A stretch of DNA of 64,000 bases, from contig CM028335.1 of the NCBI GenBank assembly GCA_016647705.1, positions 17,629,905 to 17,693,904 on the forward strand. Reading direction: 5' to 3'. Of this stretch, positions 46,005-57,935 are shown in pieces. The DNA comes from Eucommia ulmoides. Lineage: Eukaryota; Streptophyta; Magnoliopsida; Garryales; Eucommiaceae. The position numbers were made by a program, and so were the translations under genes. The notes under the pieces are model-generated. The model saw nothing but the letters and a program-made list of their open reading frames with translations. It was not told where the DNA came from and made no database searches. Within the stretch, counting starts at the first letter, position 1, and every line of letters starts with the position of its first letter.

Positions 46005-46797
46005 CTTTTGCATTTCTTTCAACGAGATTCTGAGTCGTTTTATTGTGCTTGGGATCGATACAAGGAGTTGCTATTCCGGTTCCCCAATCATCGTTTCCCA
46101 AGGGAGTGTCAACTTCTGAACTTCCTCGACGGATTATTATCCGTAACCAAAACATGGATGGAAAGAGAAAACGTTACCACCTCTTTTGACCAATTAGCCG
46201 CGGATGAAGCCTATTGGTTGTTGGAAGACATAACTGAGTTCGATTTTCAGAGTTGAAATTATTCAACAAGCTACTAACGCTTGAATGATAGTTTCACCAT
46301 TTCAGAACCATGGATTAACAACCCAAACCAACATATGGAGTCTTTCGACGCATTGGAAACTATGTTCGTTGAATTTATGGGGGAAGAAAATGCTTGACTA
46401 GATTAATGAGCATGAGGATTGTCTTGACAATATTGAGACGACCTGCACGTAAATTGATGCGACTGTAACGTCTCTTTAGATGCAAATCGGTCAGCTAATC
46501 TACTTTATGGAGGCCGAGTTAGAAGTTGTGGCACTGAGAGACATAAACGCTATATGTATTGAAAGCCACCACGATGAACCAGATACGAGCGGAATGAGCT
46601 TGGGTGAGTTCAATGATGATTATTCGAATAGGACGGGAACCCAAGCATGGATCGACGATTATGATTCTTCACCATTGGAGATCCAAATTGTGATGCCACT
46701 ACCGATCCAAAACGATCACATCTACAAGGATTCGATGTGGCTCACTTATCCTTCGCCGCCATTTTGCAATGTTCTCTCATGCCCGCCAAGTACATGA
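46005..46797 (+). pseudogene. Athila-type Gag, truncated
   Basis: The translation from about 46005 reads HFFQRDSESFYCAWDRYKEL, then FRFPNHRFPRECQLLNFLDG, then LAADEAYWLLEDITEFDF. This is the Ty3/gypsy Gag domain (the ExFYxAWxRFKxLLxxCPHH and AYxLLEEM blocks of Athila elements). A stop follows near 46254. Later pieces include SFDALETMFVEFMGEEN and, at 46480, MQIGQLIYFMEAE, which matches the VQIGQLA region near the Gag C-terminus. The sequence then passes to CCAAGCGCTTCTTGGGAGG near 46960 with no protease, RT or integrase. It would encode the capsid and is non-functional. Confidence 0.7.
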
Positions 46798-46956
46798 GTC
46801 GGTGAAGAGTCTTGTTGAGACTTCATGCCAATTAATGTAAAATCTCGCCAATCTTGAGGGCGTACTGAATCAAGACCAATATGTGGTGTTATATGACACT
46901 TACTATGGGCAGAAGCCGCTCTTTGACGAGCACTTCTCCATGTCAGGCCGAGGACA

Positions 46957-48533
46957 ATAAACCAAGCGCTTCTTGGGAGGCAACCTAAGTCCAAAATAAA
47001 TTAGAACTTCACTGCCAAATTCATTCGGAGGTGAGCTTGTCTTGCCTTCTAGGTACTTATTCTAAACCTCCTTCGTCAGTATGCTTTATTTCAAATGTTG
47101 AGAACGATGATTGGGTTATTGTGGACACTGCCCCTTTTAAGTTTGGGGGTGATGTGTAGTATGCTATTATGTTTTATTGTTTAATCGTATGCATGCTTGT
47201 TTAGTTTAAGTAGTATGTTAGTGTTTATGTTTGTAGTAGTTGTTTCATGTGCTGAGTTTTGCGTTCATTTGGGCTATTACCCAATGATGATATTATCCCC
47301 TAGTTGTTTGTCAAGATTAAGGGTAATGCCCATTCATGTGTGTTCTGTGTACTTGACATGTCATTTTGATAAAAGTTATTGTGGATCCTAATTTGCATGA
47401 GCATGTAAATTTAATGTATAGCTATTCAATTGATTTGAGGTCGATTATCCATTAACCAAACTCATGATAATTTTAGGGATTCTAGAACCTGATTAGGGGA
47501 AACTTGAGACGAAATCGTAGGCAAGGTAATTCAAGAGATATAATTTAGGCATTCATTTGATTCGCTTGAGTTTTTGAAGCTTACCTTATTATATGTTTAT
47601 CCCTCGTTATACTGTCAAATCCTATTAGCCGTTTCAATTCTGATCACATAACAAATACTCTGGCTAATTGAATTTTTTCCAAACCTATATCACTGAACCG
47701 AAGGCATAATTTGAGTGAATCAAGTTAGCACTCATGTATGCTACTTGAAGTGAGTGGTTGGGTTTAGGGCGAACTTTTGATTGGTTTGGTATTCGAGTAC
47801 TCACTTGTCATTTTTCTTTCATTTTAACCATACCCATGAAATTGTAATAATTAAATAAGTTTGGGGGTGTGGTACGTTAAAAAATAAATAAATATGTAAA
47901 TATAGTTCAATTTCTGTTTCTTTTGACAAGTGAGTACATTGTTCTTAAATAGATGTTCAAAGTTGTTTCAAATTTATCAATGGGGGTTCGAGTGTGATTG
48001 TGTGCCAAGTGTTGTGCCTTGGGTATCGTTGAGTTAATGATGTTAACCTGTTTTATATTTCCAATATACCCTGGCCATGTTCCAAACCGAATTAAGTCTT
48101 ATTGATGTTTTTGAACTGCTTAGCCTATATTAGTGGAGAGTGGAATCCAATCAAGCATATGGATATCCTAATCCTTTACGATTTAATTCGTGAGTTTCGT
48201 TGGTAGATAATCCAATCCGGTCGTTGGATGGTTATATTATTGAGTTTTGCACACACACTTTGAAAGGATCTAGAATGACGTTTACTATTATTGAATGTTA
48301 AAATTCTAGAACATTACATGGTGCGTTTTACTCCTGAACTTGATATGATTGGGGGTTGTTGAGGGAAAACATTTTGGTTGGAATAGTTGAATTCAAAACT
48401 CGCATATCGTTATGTTTAGGTTGTTTGTGTTTTTATTCGTTGTTTAGTTTTTGTGTTAGTTATTTCGTTGTGTTTTTTATTTTTAGTGTGAGTGTTTTGC
48501 TCGAGGACTGGCAAAATTATAAATTTGGGAATA
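46957..48533 (+). other. 3' internal region of element B
   Basis: Non-coding and aligned with 27570-29103 of element A. It keeps AAGTTTGGGGGTG copies near 47138 and 47857, and the 14-bp inverted repeat arms at 47797-47810 and 47924-47937. Confidence 0.65.
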
Positions 48534-48575
48534 GTTACGGTGGCAGTGATGGATATGGTGGAGGTGGCTGTCTCC

Positions 48576-48821
48576 TTACTTCCGTGGTTTAGAAGACCTT
48601 GAATCAAAGACACTATCCTCAAACATAGCCGCAGCCATGGACATAGATTTTCTTTTCAACTCGGACCATCCATAAAAAATTTTGTCATCATACGTCGATT
48701 TATCGTAAATCGGCACCACCAAAGTGAGATTACTCTTCGGATCACTCCTCCCGACACCCTTAAAAATTGAATCGTAGTTGAAATCACTCATCGAAGCAAC
48801 GAAAGAGACAAAGATGTCCAA
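48576..48821 (-). pseudogene. Coding-like fragment of unknown protein
   Basis: An 81-codon frame reads MDIFVSFVASMSDFNYDSIF, KGVGRSDPKSNLTLVVPIYD, KSTYDDKIFYGWSELKRK, SMSMAAAMFEDSVFDSRSSK and stops. Balanced residue use and higher GC than the flanks suggest true coding sequence, probably a gene piece captured by the MULE. I do not recognise the family. It overlaps the Gly-rich frame on the other strand. Confidence 0.45.
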
Positions 48822-48928
48822 ATGAAGGCAATTAAAAATTGGAAAATGATGATTTGGGATGAATTATCATTGTCTAACCCATCGCTGATCTACCATTCGT
48901 TAATGATGACTTAGTTCCTGATGAATTT

Positions 48929-51303
48929 TGTTAGCCCAATGAGCTATCCAAGAAAGGGAGGGGAGGGGGGGGGGGGAGGGGAGGGAGGGAAGAGTGAATT
49001 GGGTAGTTATAAAAATTTAAATAAATAAACTTTTCAATGCTTAATTATCATATAATCAAAATTTTCTAAATCAATTATTATTTTAGTTACGCAATGGATA
49101 AATGTTTAATTCTAGGTACACACCCAAACAAAATATAAATAAAGTAAAGAATGCAGCACATCAAGATGTATCCTGGCTCAGCAAGCTAGCCTTACCTAAT
49201 CCAGTTCTTCGAGCTCCACTGAGATTCTCAACCTCTAAACCCTTGATTTCTGTAATGGTAGGAATCAAACCCTTACAACTATTATTTTTCCTAGCTCATA
49301 ATCACCTTTTACAATTTTTCTTTTCCCAAGATAAGGAAGAACCTTATCTTTTTACCAGGTTAAAGACTTATCTAATTTTATTATAGGAAAAATCAAAACC
49401 TCACAACACTCATGAGTATCATTTTTCTAGGTAAGGATGAAATCTTTACAATTAACTTAAATTAATTCAATTTCAAGGAGAATCAAGACCTAGTTCTTTT
49501 CAAGAGAAAATAATAACATAATCTTTTTATACTTAGGGTAAAGATCAAACCTCAATCTTTTTTACAGAAAAAAGATCGAAACCTAACTACCCTAACTGGA
49601 CACTGGTTTAACCATGTCTAATATGCTCAAACTCATAAATACAGAAAAATATGAGTTTCTTCCCACAAGGAACTTCTACCACCTCAATACAGTTATATTC
49701 GATTAATGTCCCAAAATTTACTATGTGATAGATACAATATGAGACAAATTAATATCTGATTAATAAATAAATGTGGATAACACAAATTAAAGTACGTAAT
49801 CAGATAATCACACAAAATCATTTTAAAAAGATTTTTAAGCTCTTAAGTTTGAAAACGATTTTCTAACGATGTTAATACCAAGCAAATAATAATAATATGA
49901 AATTAAAATAGAGAACAATAACTTGGAAAAATCTCACCAGGAAAATACCAAAAAATGAAAATAGAATCGCAAAATAGCACAAGTCGGCGACGCCAAATCA
50001 ATCAGGACTTTAGATCAAGAACTTCGCACAAAATCTCTCTAGAAAATTTTAGCAAAATAATCTCTCTTAGAAAAGCATAGGAACTGATGTTCTTGATATG
50101 TCTTATCAAAATTTCGCAAGTCTATATATATAGATTGATAATAAGCCCTCTAACGACTATTTTTCAAAAGATATACCTCTAAAAAATACTCTTAGACCTC
50201 ATATAATATAATCACTCAATTATGGTGTAATTCATTTAAAAATATCGTATAAAACTTTTAAATAAGTCCATAAAATATTTCTCAATTATTAATCATAAAG
50301 ATAAGAAGTATTTAACTACTTAAGTTGGGAGGTTTGTAAATTATATGGACCAAATCAATAGGGATATTTAAATATATGTACTATATCTTTAATGAGATCA
50401 GATCCCCTGAAATTCTCCGTTGGAATTATAAAAAACTGTTAGTTTTTTATTGAAATACCAAGTTCGGTGAAATCTCCAACGAAACAGTTGGTTGACTGAT
50501 CCCTAGCCATTGGTTGACCGATTGATACAGTTTTGAAACTAGGCTAATCAAAGATGCCAATCAGTTAACCGATTCTCTTCTGGTCGATTGACCAATTGAT
50601 TCAGAGAGTTTAACTTCCAAGCATTCAACCCAGTCGGTTAACTGATTGCTCCCCAATTGGTTGATCGATCGATTCATAGACTTCACTTGCCAAATCCTTA
50701 ACCCCATTCGGTGAGTGATCGCCTGTGGTCGGGTTGACTGATCGATGTAGGAACTACTCATTTTGCTCCAAAACGTCACTGTTTCAAACAGTTAACCGAT
50801 CTCTTCTGATCAGTTGATCGATTGATGCTGAGTGGTCATTTTATTCACCATTTCTGCTCCAAAATCCATTGCTTGATTTAGTTAACCAATTGGTTTTCTC
50901 GGTTGACTGAATTGACCATAAATTTCAACTTTTTATACTTTAATCCTTATTTTCAATTAGGTCAATAATCATTTTCAATTGTACATAAGGAGCACATAGT
51001 AAATCAATAATTAGGATCCTAAATTCTATCATTTTCATACACAAAAGATAATTCATTTAATAGTGTCATGTGTGATCCTAATTCGTGTTGCATTAAGAGT
51101 ATAAAAGTATCAAGTTGTTTTCACCTAATTTTTCAAGGTTTTCAACACTCCTAATTTCTTCACTACATATATCTTTGCACCCTTTACATTTTCTTCATAA
51201 TGTATTCAACAATATGGAACTCTTTTATGAAATACTCAACAAACACATTAGTTCCACAAAAAACATCAATGCTTAATTGTCTATAAAAACCTAAGGATCA
51301 ACA
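48929..51303 (-). mobile_element. Solo LTR of the 13.6-kb family
   Basis: On the minus strand it runs from TGTTGATCCTTAGG to GGGCTAACA, matching the LTRs at 13633 and 19461. AATTT flanks both sides (48924-48928 and 51304-51308). LTR plus TSD without internal sequence is the product of LTR-LTR recombination. It carries the GGTTGACC motif pairs (50480-50900). Confidence 0.88.
48955..48992 (+). repeat. G-rich tract with quadruplex potential
   Basis: GGGAGGGGAGG, then 12 G, then AGGGGAGGGAGGG: more than four G-runs within 38 bp, at the 3' end of the solo LTR. Sister LTRs have only a short C/G run here. Confidence 0.7.
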
Positions 51304-51711
51304 AATTTTGTTTTTAAGTTACATGTTTTGTTTATTCTTTTGCTTAAATTTGGTTTTGAAGTGAAATGGGTGTTGTGATATAGAGAGAGTAGCGGGTTTG
51401 TGGGTTTGGGGAGAGAGAGAGAGAAGATGGAATTTGGATAGAGAGAGAGTAGTGGGTTTGGGGGTTTGGCTATTCAAAAAACACATTTAACCCGTAAGTT
51501 TTAAATTGAAAATAAAATTATCCCAATTAAAAAATTAAAGGGTATAAATGTAATTTAATAATAATTAACTGAAAACTTAATGGAAGGGACAATTTGACAA
51601 CTTAAAAAATTAAATGTTAAGGACCCAAGTGTTGACTTCCAAATACGAGGGGCTAATTGAGCACCCGAGCCATTTATCAGAGACCAAAAATGTCATTTTC
51701 TCAATATTTTA

Positions 51712-52144
51712 CTGCACAACAATATTTTGAATCATGTTGCAAAATGTATACATTGAGTTTCCAAATATTTGTCCCAAAACAATATTTGCCAAACAAAACC
51801 ACATTGAAGTTATTACTACTGTGTAGTAACTTTTATATTACTTATCGATTGTGCAGTAATTCTTTTATATTACATATCAATGCTCGTATTAAAAATAAAT
51901 TTGGGCAACAAATATTTAGTCATATCCATAAAAAATTATTGGACAACAATTATTTACAATTCAGGTGTCGTTGTTGTAAAATACTGTTGGGACTTTCCAC
52001 GCGGACACCCTTGACCCTGAAAGAACTTGTTGTCAATTATCTTTCCTGCTAGAAGAATCTTACAGCCAAGAAACACTTTCCGTCGCAACACTTGATCTCC
52101 ACCGAATCGAAGTACCCACTTGACAATAATGTATTTTGCAACTC
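51712..52144. other. Unassigned stretch with a coding-like tail
   Basis: Mostly AT-rich. From about 51985 to 52124 a plus frame reads TFHADTLDPERTCCQLSF through LATLDLHRIEVPT-like residues, but no start, splice or domain supports it. Confidence 0.3.
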
Positions 52145-52158
52145 AGGGCAATATGAAT

Positions 52159-52159
<1 letters not shown>

Positions 52160-52190
<31 letters not shown>

Positions 52191-53466
52191 AACAACTAAG
52201 CCTTTATCCTACTTATGTAAGGTCGATTACATGAATCCGTTTATGGCATAATGATTGATCAAGAGCTATTCCCTCAGTCAGGTTTAATGTTATTAAATCA
52301 ATTCTAATAGTCTCGTCCAACGTCTTCTTAAGTTTACCTCTCCCTCTAGTAACCCCCTTCACTTAAACTAAATTACATTTTCTCACTAGTGCTTCAATGG
52401 GTCTTCTATACACATGCCCAAACCATCGTAATCAATTTTCTCTAATTTTCTCTTCGATGGGTGCTATTCCTAAATTCTCTCTAATGTTTTCATTCTTAAT
52501 TTGATCCATTCTCGTGTTTCCAGTCATCTACCGCAACATCCTCATTTCTGTCATCCCAATTTTTTGGACATGTGTCATTTTTACCATCCAACATTCTGAA
52601 CCATACAAAAGTACTGGTGTTAAAGCAGTTTTGTAGAATTTTCCTTTAAGTTTCAATGGAATCCTACAATCACAAATCACCCCAACTGTCTTCCTCCACT
52701 TTAACCAACTTGCATTGACTCTGCGTAATATCATCATCAATTTTTTCATTGCCCTGAATCATTGAACCTAAATATCTAAAATGGTAAACTTTTGACACCT
52801 CTTCATTTCTAATTTTGACCGCACCAACATCTCTCTGAGTATTAGTAAAATTTCAATGCATGTATTCTGTCTTGCTTCGATTAACTTTCAAACCTTTAGA
52901 CTCTAAAGCTTCTCTCTATCTTTCTAATTTAGTATTAAGACCTATTATACTTTCGTTAACTAATACTATGTCATCCGCAAATAACATACTACAAGGTACT
53001 CAATCTTGAATATATTTTGTGTGATCATCCATCACTTGAACGAAGAGATAACAACTTAAAGATGATCCTTGATGTAAGTTTATACTAATAGGAAACGTAC
53101 AAGTATCTCATCCACCTATTCAAATACTAGTAACTATATCTTCATACATATTTAATTACCTCGATATACACATTGAACATCTGTTTCTTTTCTAGCACCC
53201 ACCACAAAACTTCTCGAGATACCTGATCATAAGCTTTTTCTAAGTCCATAAATACCATATGTAAATCTTTCTTCTTTTCTTTATATTTTTCCATTAATCT
53301 CCTATGTAAATAGATAGCTTCAGTGGTTGATCAACTTGGCATAAATCCAAATTGGTTATCTTCTATGCTCGTTTTGCGTCTTATTCTATATTCTATCACA
53401 TTCTCCCAAAATTTCATAGTATGACTCATGAGTTTTATACCCGATAGTTCGTGCAACTTTGAACTT
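52160..53466 (-). mobile_element. 5'-truncated RTE-type LINE
   Basis: The minus strand encodes part of a non-LTR reverse transcriptase. LHMVFMDLEKAYDQVSREV lies near 53220, FADDIVLVNESI (catalytic FADD) near 52980, GLKVNRSKTEYMH near 52860, and LKWRKTVGVICDCRIPLKLK, ALTPVLLYGSECW and KIGMTEMRMLR at 52528-52749. These are the hallmarks of plant RTE LINEs. It ends in a (TTG)n tail. AGGGCAATATGAATA occurs at both edges (52145-52159 and 53467-53481), a 15-bp TSD. Stops and frameshifts make it inactive. Confidence 0.88.
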
Positions 53467-53481
53467 AGGGCAATATGAATA

Positions 53482-55631
53482 AAAAGGGAAAATTCAACCA
53501 GCTAAAATCGTTCCATTTTGACACTTGATTCATGCTATTTGAGCAAATGATTTAATTTTTAAAGTTGTGTTATTGTTTCCATTTTGACCTTCCAGGATAT
53601 GTTTTTCTTCATCACCCAACTACGTGAGCATGTGTGTTTTGATAAAATGGGTTATTATTAAAAAAAATAAACAATTTAATGGATTTAAGATGGTATGGAT
53701 TTTGTCATTTGGGGACCATTTTAATATGTCGGCTAATATTGGGTGTTAGCTTAAAAAATCCTTAAGATATTTTTAAAAAATCCTTAAGATATATTTACTT
53801 AGGGGTGTGTAGTAGGGCAAGTCAACTCACCAAATCCGCCCAAACCGTAACACCCGCATCGAAACAAAACCTATACAAATCAGATGTTAAATAAATAATC
53901 TTGAACACATTCATGTGAAAAATATGAACAACAATTACAAAATTTAAGAACAAACAATATCAATGAGTGGAGATCATTTATTATCAAAACAATTGTACCC
54001 AAAATAAAAAGGGAAAGAGAAAAGAACATAAATCCAAAATGTAATACATAGATACCTGAAGATTCTTCGATCCTCCTTTCAATCATCTCCCGTCGTCGAA
54101 TTTCATGCTTGGATCAAAAGCTGTAGATATAAAGTATAAAAAAAATGAATCCAAAATTCTAGTTTGTAATTTCAATAGCATTAAAAACCACATTTCAAAT
54201 TCGTTCGAAGGGTTATCTCTTTATACACATATTATCCTTCAAATATTTGCAAAAGAGTTTTACTCATTACAGTTTTAACTGACTCATTCACAATTTTCTC
54301 AATATTTATCACATTGGTAAAAAAAAAAAATAATAAAAAAAATAAAAAATAAAAAAAATACAATAATCCTATAAGACAATTTAGGTATAAAATGAAGAGA
54401 CATTTTAAACCATTAGATAAACCATTAGATAAAAAACACGCAAACAACTTATATCTACATAGAGCTTCCGATAGATTGTCTTTCCAGCTTCATCTACACG
54501 TTAAAAGGTTAAAAATACAAAAGAAATAAATTTAAACATTAAAAAGTACAGGAAAAATCACAAAATGTGTCCTTGCTATCGTCTTTACTTTATACCAAAA
54601 CAAACCTTACCGAAAACTATAACAAAACATTAATGAAAATGGATTCTACATAACTAATTTAATTATTGTACTGATAGATAACACAAAAACGATATGACAG
54701 GCCCAATTTAATTAACCATTTAATTTTAGGGAAAAAAAGAAATTAGAAACAAAAACAAAAAAATAAAAAATAAAAAAAATATTAAAAATAAAACAAAACA
54801 AAATTATAAATCATTTTTTTATTCAGAGAAGAGAGTTAAGCCACCATGGTTGCAACATAAGCTACCAAATGTGTTGCCCGCCATATAAGACACTTCAATA
54901 TACTGAACAATGAACAAATAAACCCATAGAAAACTAAGAACATAACAAAAATAAGAATAGGAAAAAACCCAAAACATATAAAAAACAGAAGGAAAAAAAA
55001 AAAGAATAGATCGTAACTGAAACAAAAAAATGGAATAAAATTGAAACAAAAAAATGGAATAAAATTGAAACATACACTTACAGGAAAAAAAGGAACAAAA
55101 TATTACAAAAAATAGAAAAAGAAAATGAAACAAAACAAAATGACATTTAGGACCTGATAGATTAATAAGATCGGAAAAAAAAAAAAATCAAATGCAAAAT
55201 GTCAGTTATGTAAGAGAAATTGGTTGAGTCTAAATAAGGGGAAAAATGAACAATAGAGACAGAGGGAGGGAGATCTTACTAGAAATGGATCAATCCAGAC
55301 AATCAATGATTGAGACATCTAGAATCATCCATACCTTGGCCATGGTTCTGAACTTTCGATAACTTTGTAAGTAGAAACAATTTTGGGACAAATATTAGGC
55401 GAAACTCATTATAGATCTTTAATTAAGAAATTGAAAATTAAAAATAAAAATTGAGGGACACATTTGATTAAATTGATAGATAAAATTAGAGATCTAAACA
55501 TGTTTTGTGTTGGATTGGAGAAGAATTTCTGCAAAAAAAAAAAAAAAAGAAGATAAATTATAAATTTGCTCATCTTATTTGCAGCGTGTTTTCTATACGA
55601 CCCTCTAATTTATTGATTTTTTCAATGTAGC
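53482..55631. other. AT-rich stretch, nothing firmly recognised
   Basis: Many A-runs and several chance Phe-rich ORFs. Possible exon-like pieces on the minus strand (near 54480 and 54090) could not be joined into a gene. Near 53797 GGGGTGTGTAGTAGGGC looks like a hAT end, without a partner. Confidence 0.35.
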
Positions 55632-56718
55632 TGTTGGCCCACAGATCAACCTCGGGGGGTGAATTGGATAGTTACAAAATTTAAATAATTAAATATTCAA
55701 ACACACAAATTATCAATTTCCCTAATTGATTACTATCTTGTAATTCAGCAGAAACGTATTTAACTAAGTGCATACCCAAATAACATAAATATAAAAAACA
55801 ACACACAACGAATCCAGATTCGGTAAGTTACTTTTACCCACTTCCAGTCCCCCGAGCTCCACAGGGCTTTCGCAATCCACTAATCCCTTGATTCCTTTTC
55901 CAGGTAGAAACTCAACCCTTACAATCCTTTTCACAGGTTCAGGATTAACCTAATTTTTTTTTCGCAGTCTCAAAATCAAATCTTTACACTCTTACATTTT
56001 TCCTTTCACAAGCTTAAGAAGAACTTTATCTTTTTTTTTTTAGGCTAAAGACTAACCTAATTCTATTACAGGAAGAATCAGAACCTATTCATTTTAAAGA
56101 GGCTAAAGATCAAACTTAATATTTTTCACAAGTTAAAGATCAAACCCTAACTACCCTGATTAGATATTGTCCAAAATATGTCTAATCCACTCACACTCCC
56201 AAATATAAAAAAAAAATTACGAGTTTCTTCCCACATGAGCTTCTACTACCTCAAAACAATTATATTTAATTAATATCCCAAAAACTATATGATATTACTA
56301 CGTGATAAATAAATATGATTTAATTTAATTTAAAATACAAATAATATGTAATCAGATTTCACAAGCAAAAATAATTTCTTAAGATATGGAAGATTTTCAA
56401 TCAAGAAAACGATTTTTCTAAAACAAATATTCTAAGTAATAAATTAAATAATCTCATAAAAGCACTTAAATTAACTTGGAAAGATCTCACTAGCATTTCT
56501 CGAAATTAGATAAGATAGATCAGTGATGAACAAAACCATTTTGATGAAACATTTTGCTCACTTTGAACAAGAAATCTTTCAAAATAACTTTATTAGAAAA
56601 TATTTTAGAAAAGATCACTCCATTTTTAAAGGAAAGACTGATTGTTGAAAACATTTAAGCAAATATCACTCACTTTTTAAAGCAAGGCTGATTGTTCTTG
56701 ATCACTTAAAGTTGAAAA
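55632..56718 (-). mobile_element. Partial LTR of the 13.6-kb family
   Basis: It starts TGTTGGCCC after GTAGC and follows the 3' part of the solo LTR (GTGAATTGGATAGTTACAAA, ACTTCTACTACCTCAAA-type blocks). It breaks off at 56718, where the gypsy LTR begins, so that element probably inserted into it. The rest would lie beyond the window. Confidence 0.65.
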
Positions 56719-57935
56719 TGTCATACCCCACCCTGGGCCGTAATACCTGAGGCCAAGCATGACCTCGACTTGATGTTACTTAACCAACCACAAATATTCT
56801 ACTATCAATTGATATATACTTTTAAAATATTTACCAATTCAAAATTCAGAGATACACATGTCCAAAAATCACATAACGAAACTACAAAAGTTGAACACTT
56901 CGCGATTCACACCTATCCTGCTAAACCTAAAAAACGACACCACTCTTTGACTCTACCTAGCGCTAGTAGTGGACCTGTCTTTAGCTGAGGTACCTAAGAT
57001 AAAATATTTTATGGGTGTACTGTCTTCATAATATAAAAATAATTTATGAATCAAGTATATTTTTTAGAATCCATTTTCCAAAAATAGAATATGAGCACAA
57101 TAATATTTTCCAAAACCGAATATAACCGCATTGAATAGTATCAAAATTCACAGATATTATAAATATATAGAAACTGAATATAAACTAACCAATCAAATCA
57201 CTTTTATATAATAAAATACCATAAACATATTTCTCTATAAGCCATAAGATCGTTTCATCTCATGATCGGGATTTATAACGGTAACCTGTACAACTGTGTA
57301 ATCTAAGATTACCATCAGTGTCAAAACCATTAAATATATTTAATGGTAGGAGCCAATACGTGGTATAAACCATCATATCATAATGATATCCATCATCATC
57401 AACAACAGCAATAGGAACAACAATATATATTAACCATCTCCAGGACTTGTTCTCCTATCAGATCACAACACAACAACATATATCATACCCTCCTGTTAGG
57501 ACCAACAACATACTACAGAACACGCCCTCCTATTGGAATCACACTATGACATTGTTGGATAATAATAAAAATTATTTTTCACAATCAACATTTTACTTGA
57601 CCTATCTAACGTTATAAAGTAATTTATTTTAATAAATATTTTCTTTTTTCCAATTTAGTACAAAAATATAATTTAGCAATTTACATAGAAGATAATACAC
57701 TCACCTCAAAAATTATACTGCAAATAGACTATCGTTGAAATATTGTCGTAGTCGGTGTCGCCTGTGAACCTAATAATGACATGGCTTAAATTAAGAATTT
57801 ATCAAAATAATCTAATATGACATGAAATGCGTTCAATTTTTCCCATTCGCAATTATGAAATGCCTGGACTACCGTTGGAAACAAGGACTGGATGGTAAAG
57901 GTGAAAACAAGGATGTGAATAATAAGGGGTATTAA

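Larger units (their letters stand above)
44483..48533 (+). mobile_element. Athila-like element B with a single LTR
   Basis: It begins TGATAGGTGG like element A and runs through a 5' LTR, tRNA-Asp primer site, gag and the 3' internal region. It stops exactly at the polypurine tract AAATTTGGGAATA. There is no 3' LTR, yet GTTAC flanks both edges (44478-44482 and 48534-48538), and the flanking frame is continuous without the insert. Pol is absent. Confidence 0.8.
44429..48592 (+). pseudogene. Gly-rich ORF split by the Athila-like insertion
   Basis: 44429-44482 reads MNGGGGFCGGHHENSKGY, ending at the TSD GTTAC. After the retroelement and its second GTTAC, 48539-48592 continues in the same frame with GGSDGYGGGGCLLTSVV and a stop. 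The rejoined frame has 36 codons and is also open upstream of the ATG for some 15 codons. It looks like the end of a Gly-rich protein captured by the MULE. Identity is unknown. Confidence 0.5.
43582..51702. mobile_element. Pack-MULE-like element with nested retroelements
   Basis: The ends are inverted repeats: GGAAAAATGACTTTTTTGG at the left, and GAGAAAATGACATTTTTGG at the right on the other strand, with further matches (TTAATTAGTCCCTGGTATTT / TCAATTAGCCCCTCGTATTT) for over 150 bp. AATATTTTA flanks both sides (43573-43581 and 51703-51711), a perfect 9-bp TSD typical of Mutator-like elements. Removing the Athila-like copy (44483-48533) and the solo LTR (48929-51303) leaves about 1.7 kb of element, which holds gene-like pieces and no transposase. 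It starts about 530 bp upstream of the phosphatase ATG. Confidence 0.85.

Noticed and set aside
46746..46994. 82-codon minus ORF
   Set aside because: Antisense to the Athila-type gag end and 3' region.
51657..52052. 131-codon plus ORF after the MULE
   Set aside because: It begins inside the MULE terminus and runs through AT-rich sequence; no domain.
54819..55133. Phe/Ser-rich minus ORF resembling a membrane protein
   Set aside because: Repeated TTYCAATTYTATTCCATTTT-type runs produce the hydrophobic residues; no plausible gene structure.
53880..55350. Possible small minus-strand gene (ATGGCCAAG then GTATGG near 55346; DEAGKTIYRKLY near 54480; KHEIRRREMIERRIE near 54090)
   Set aside because: The pieces look exon-like but could not be joined in frame; one candidate acceptor leads into a stop.
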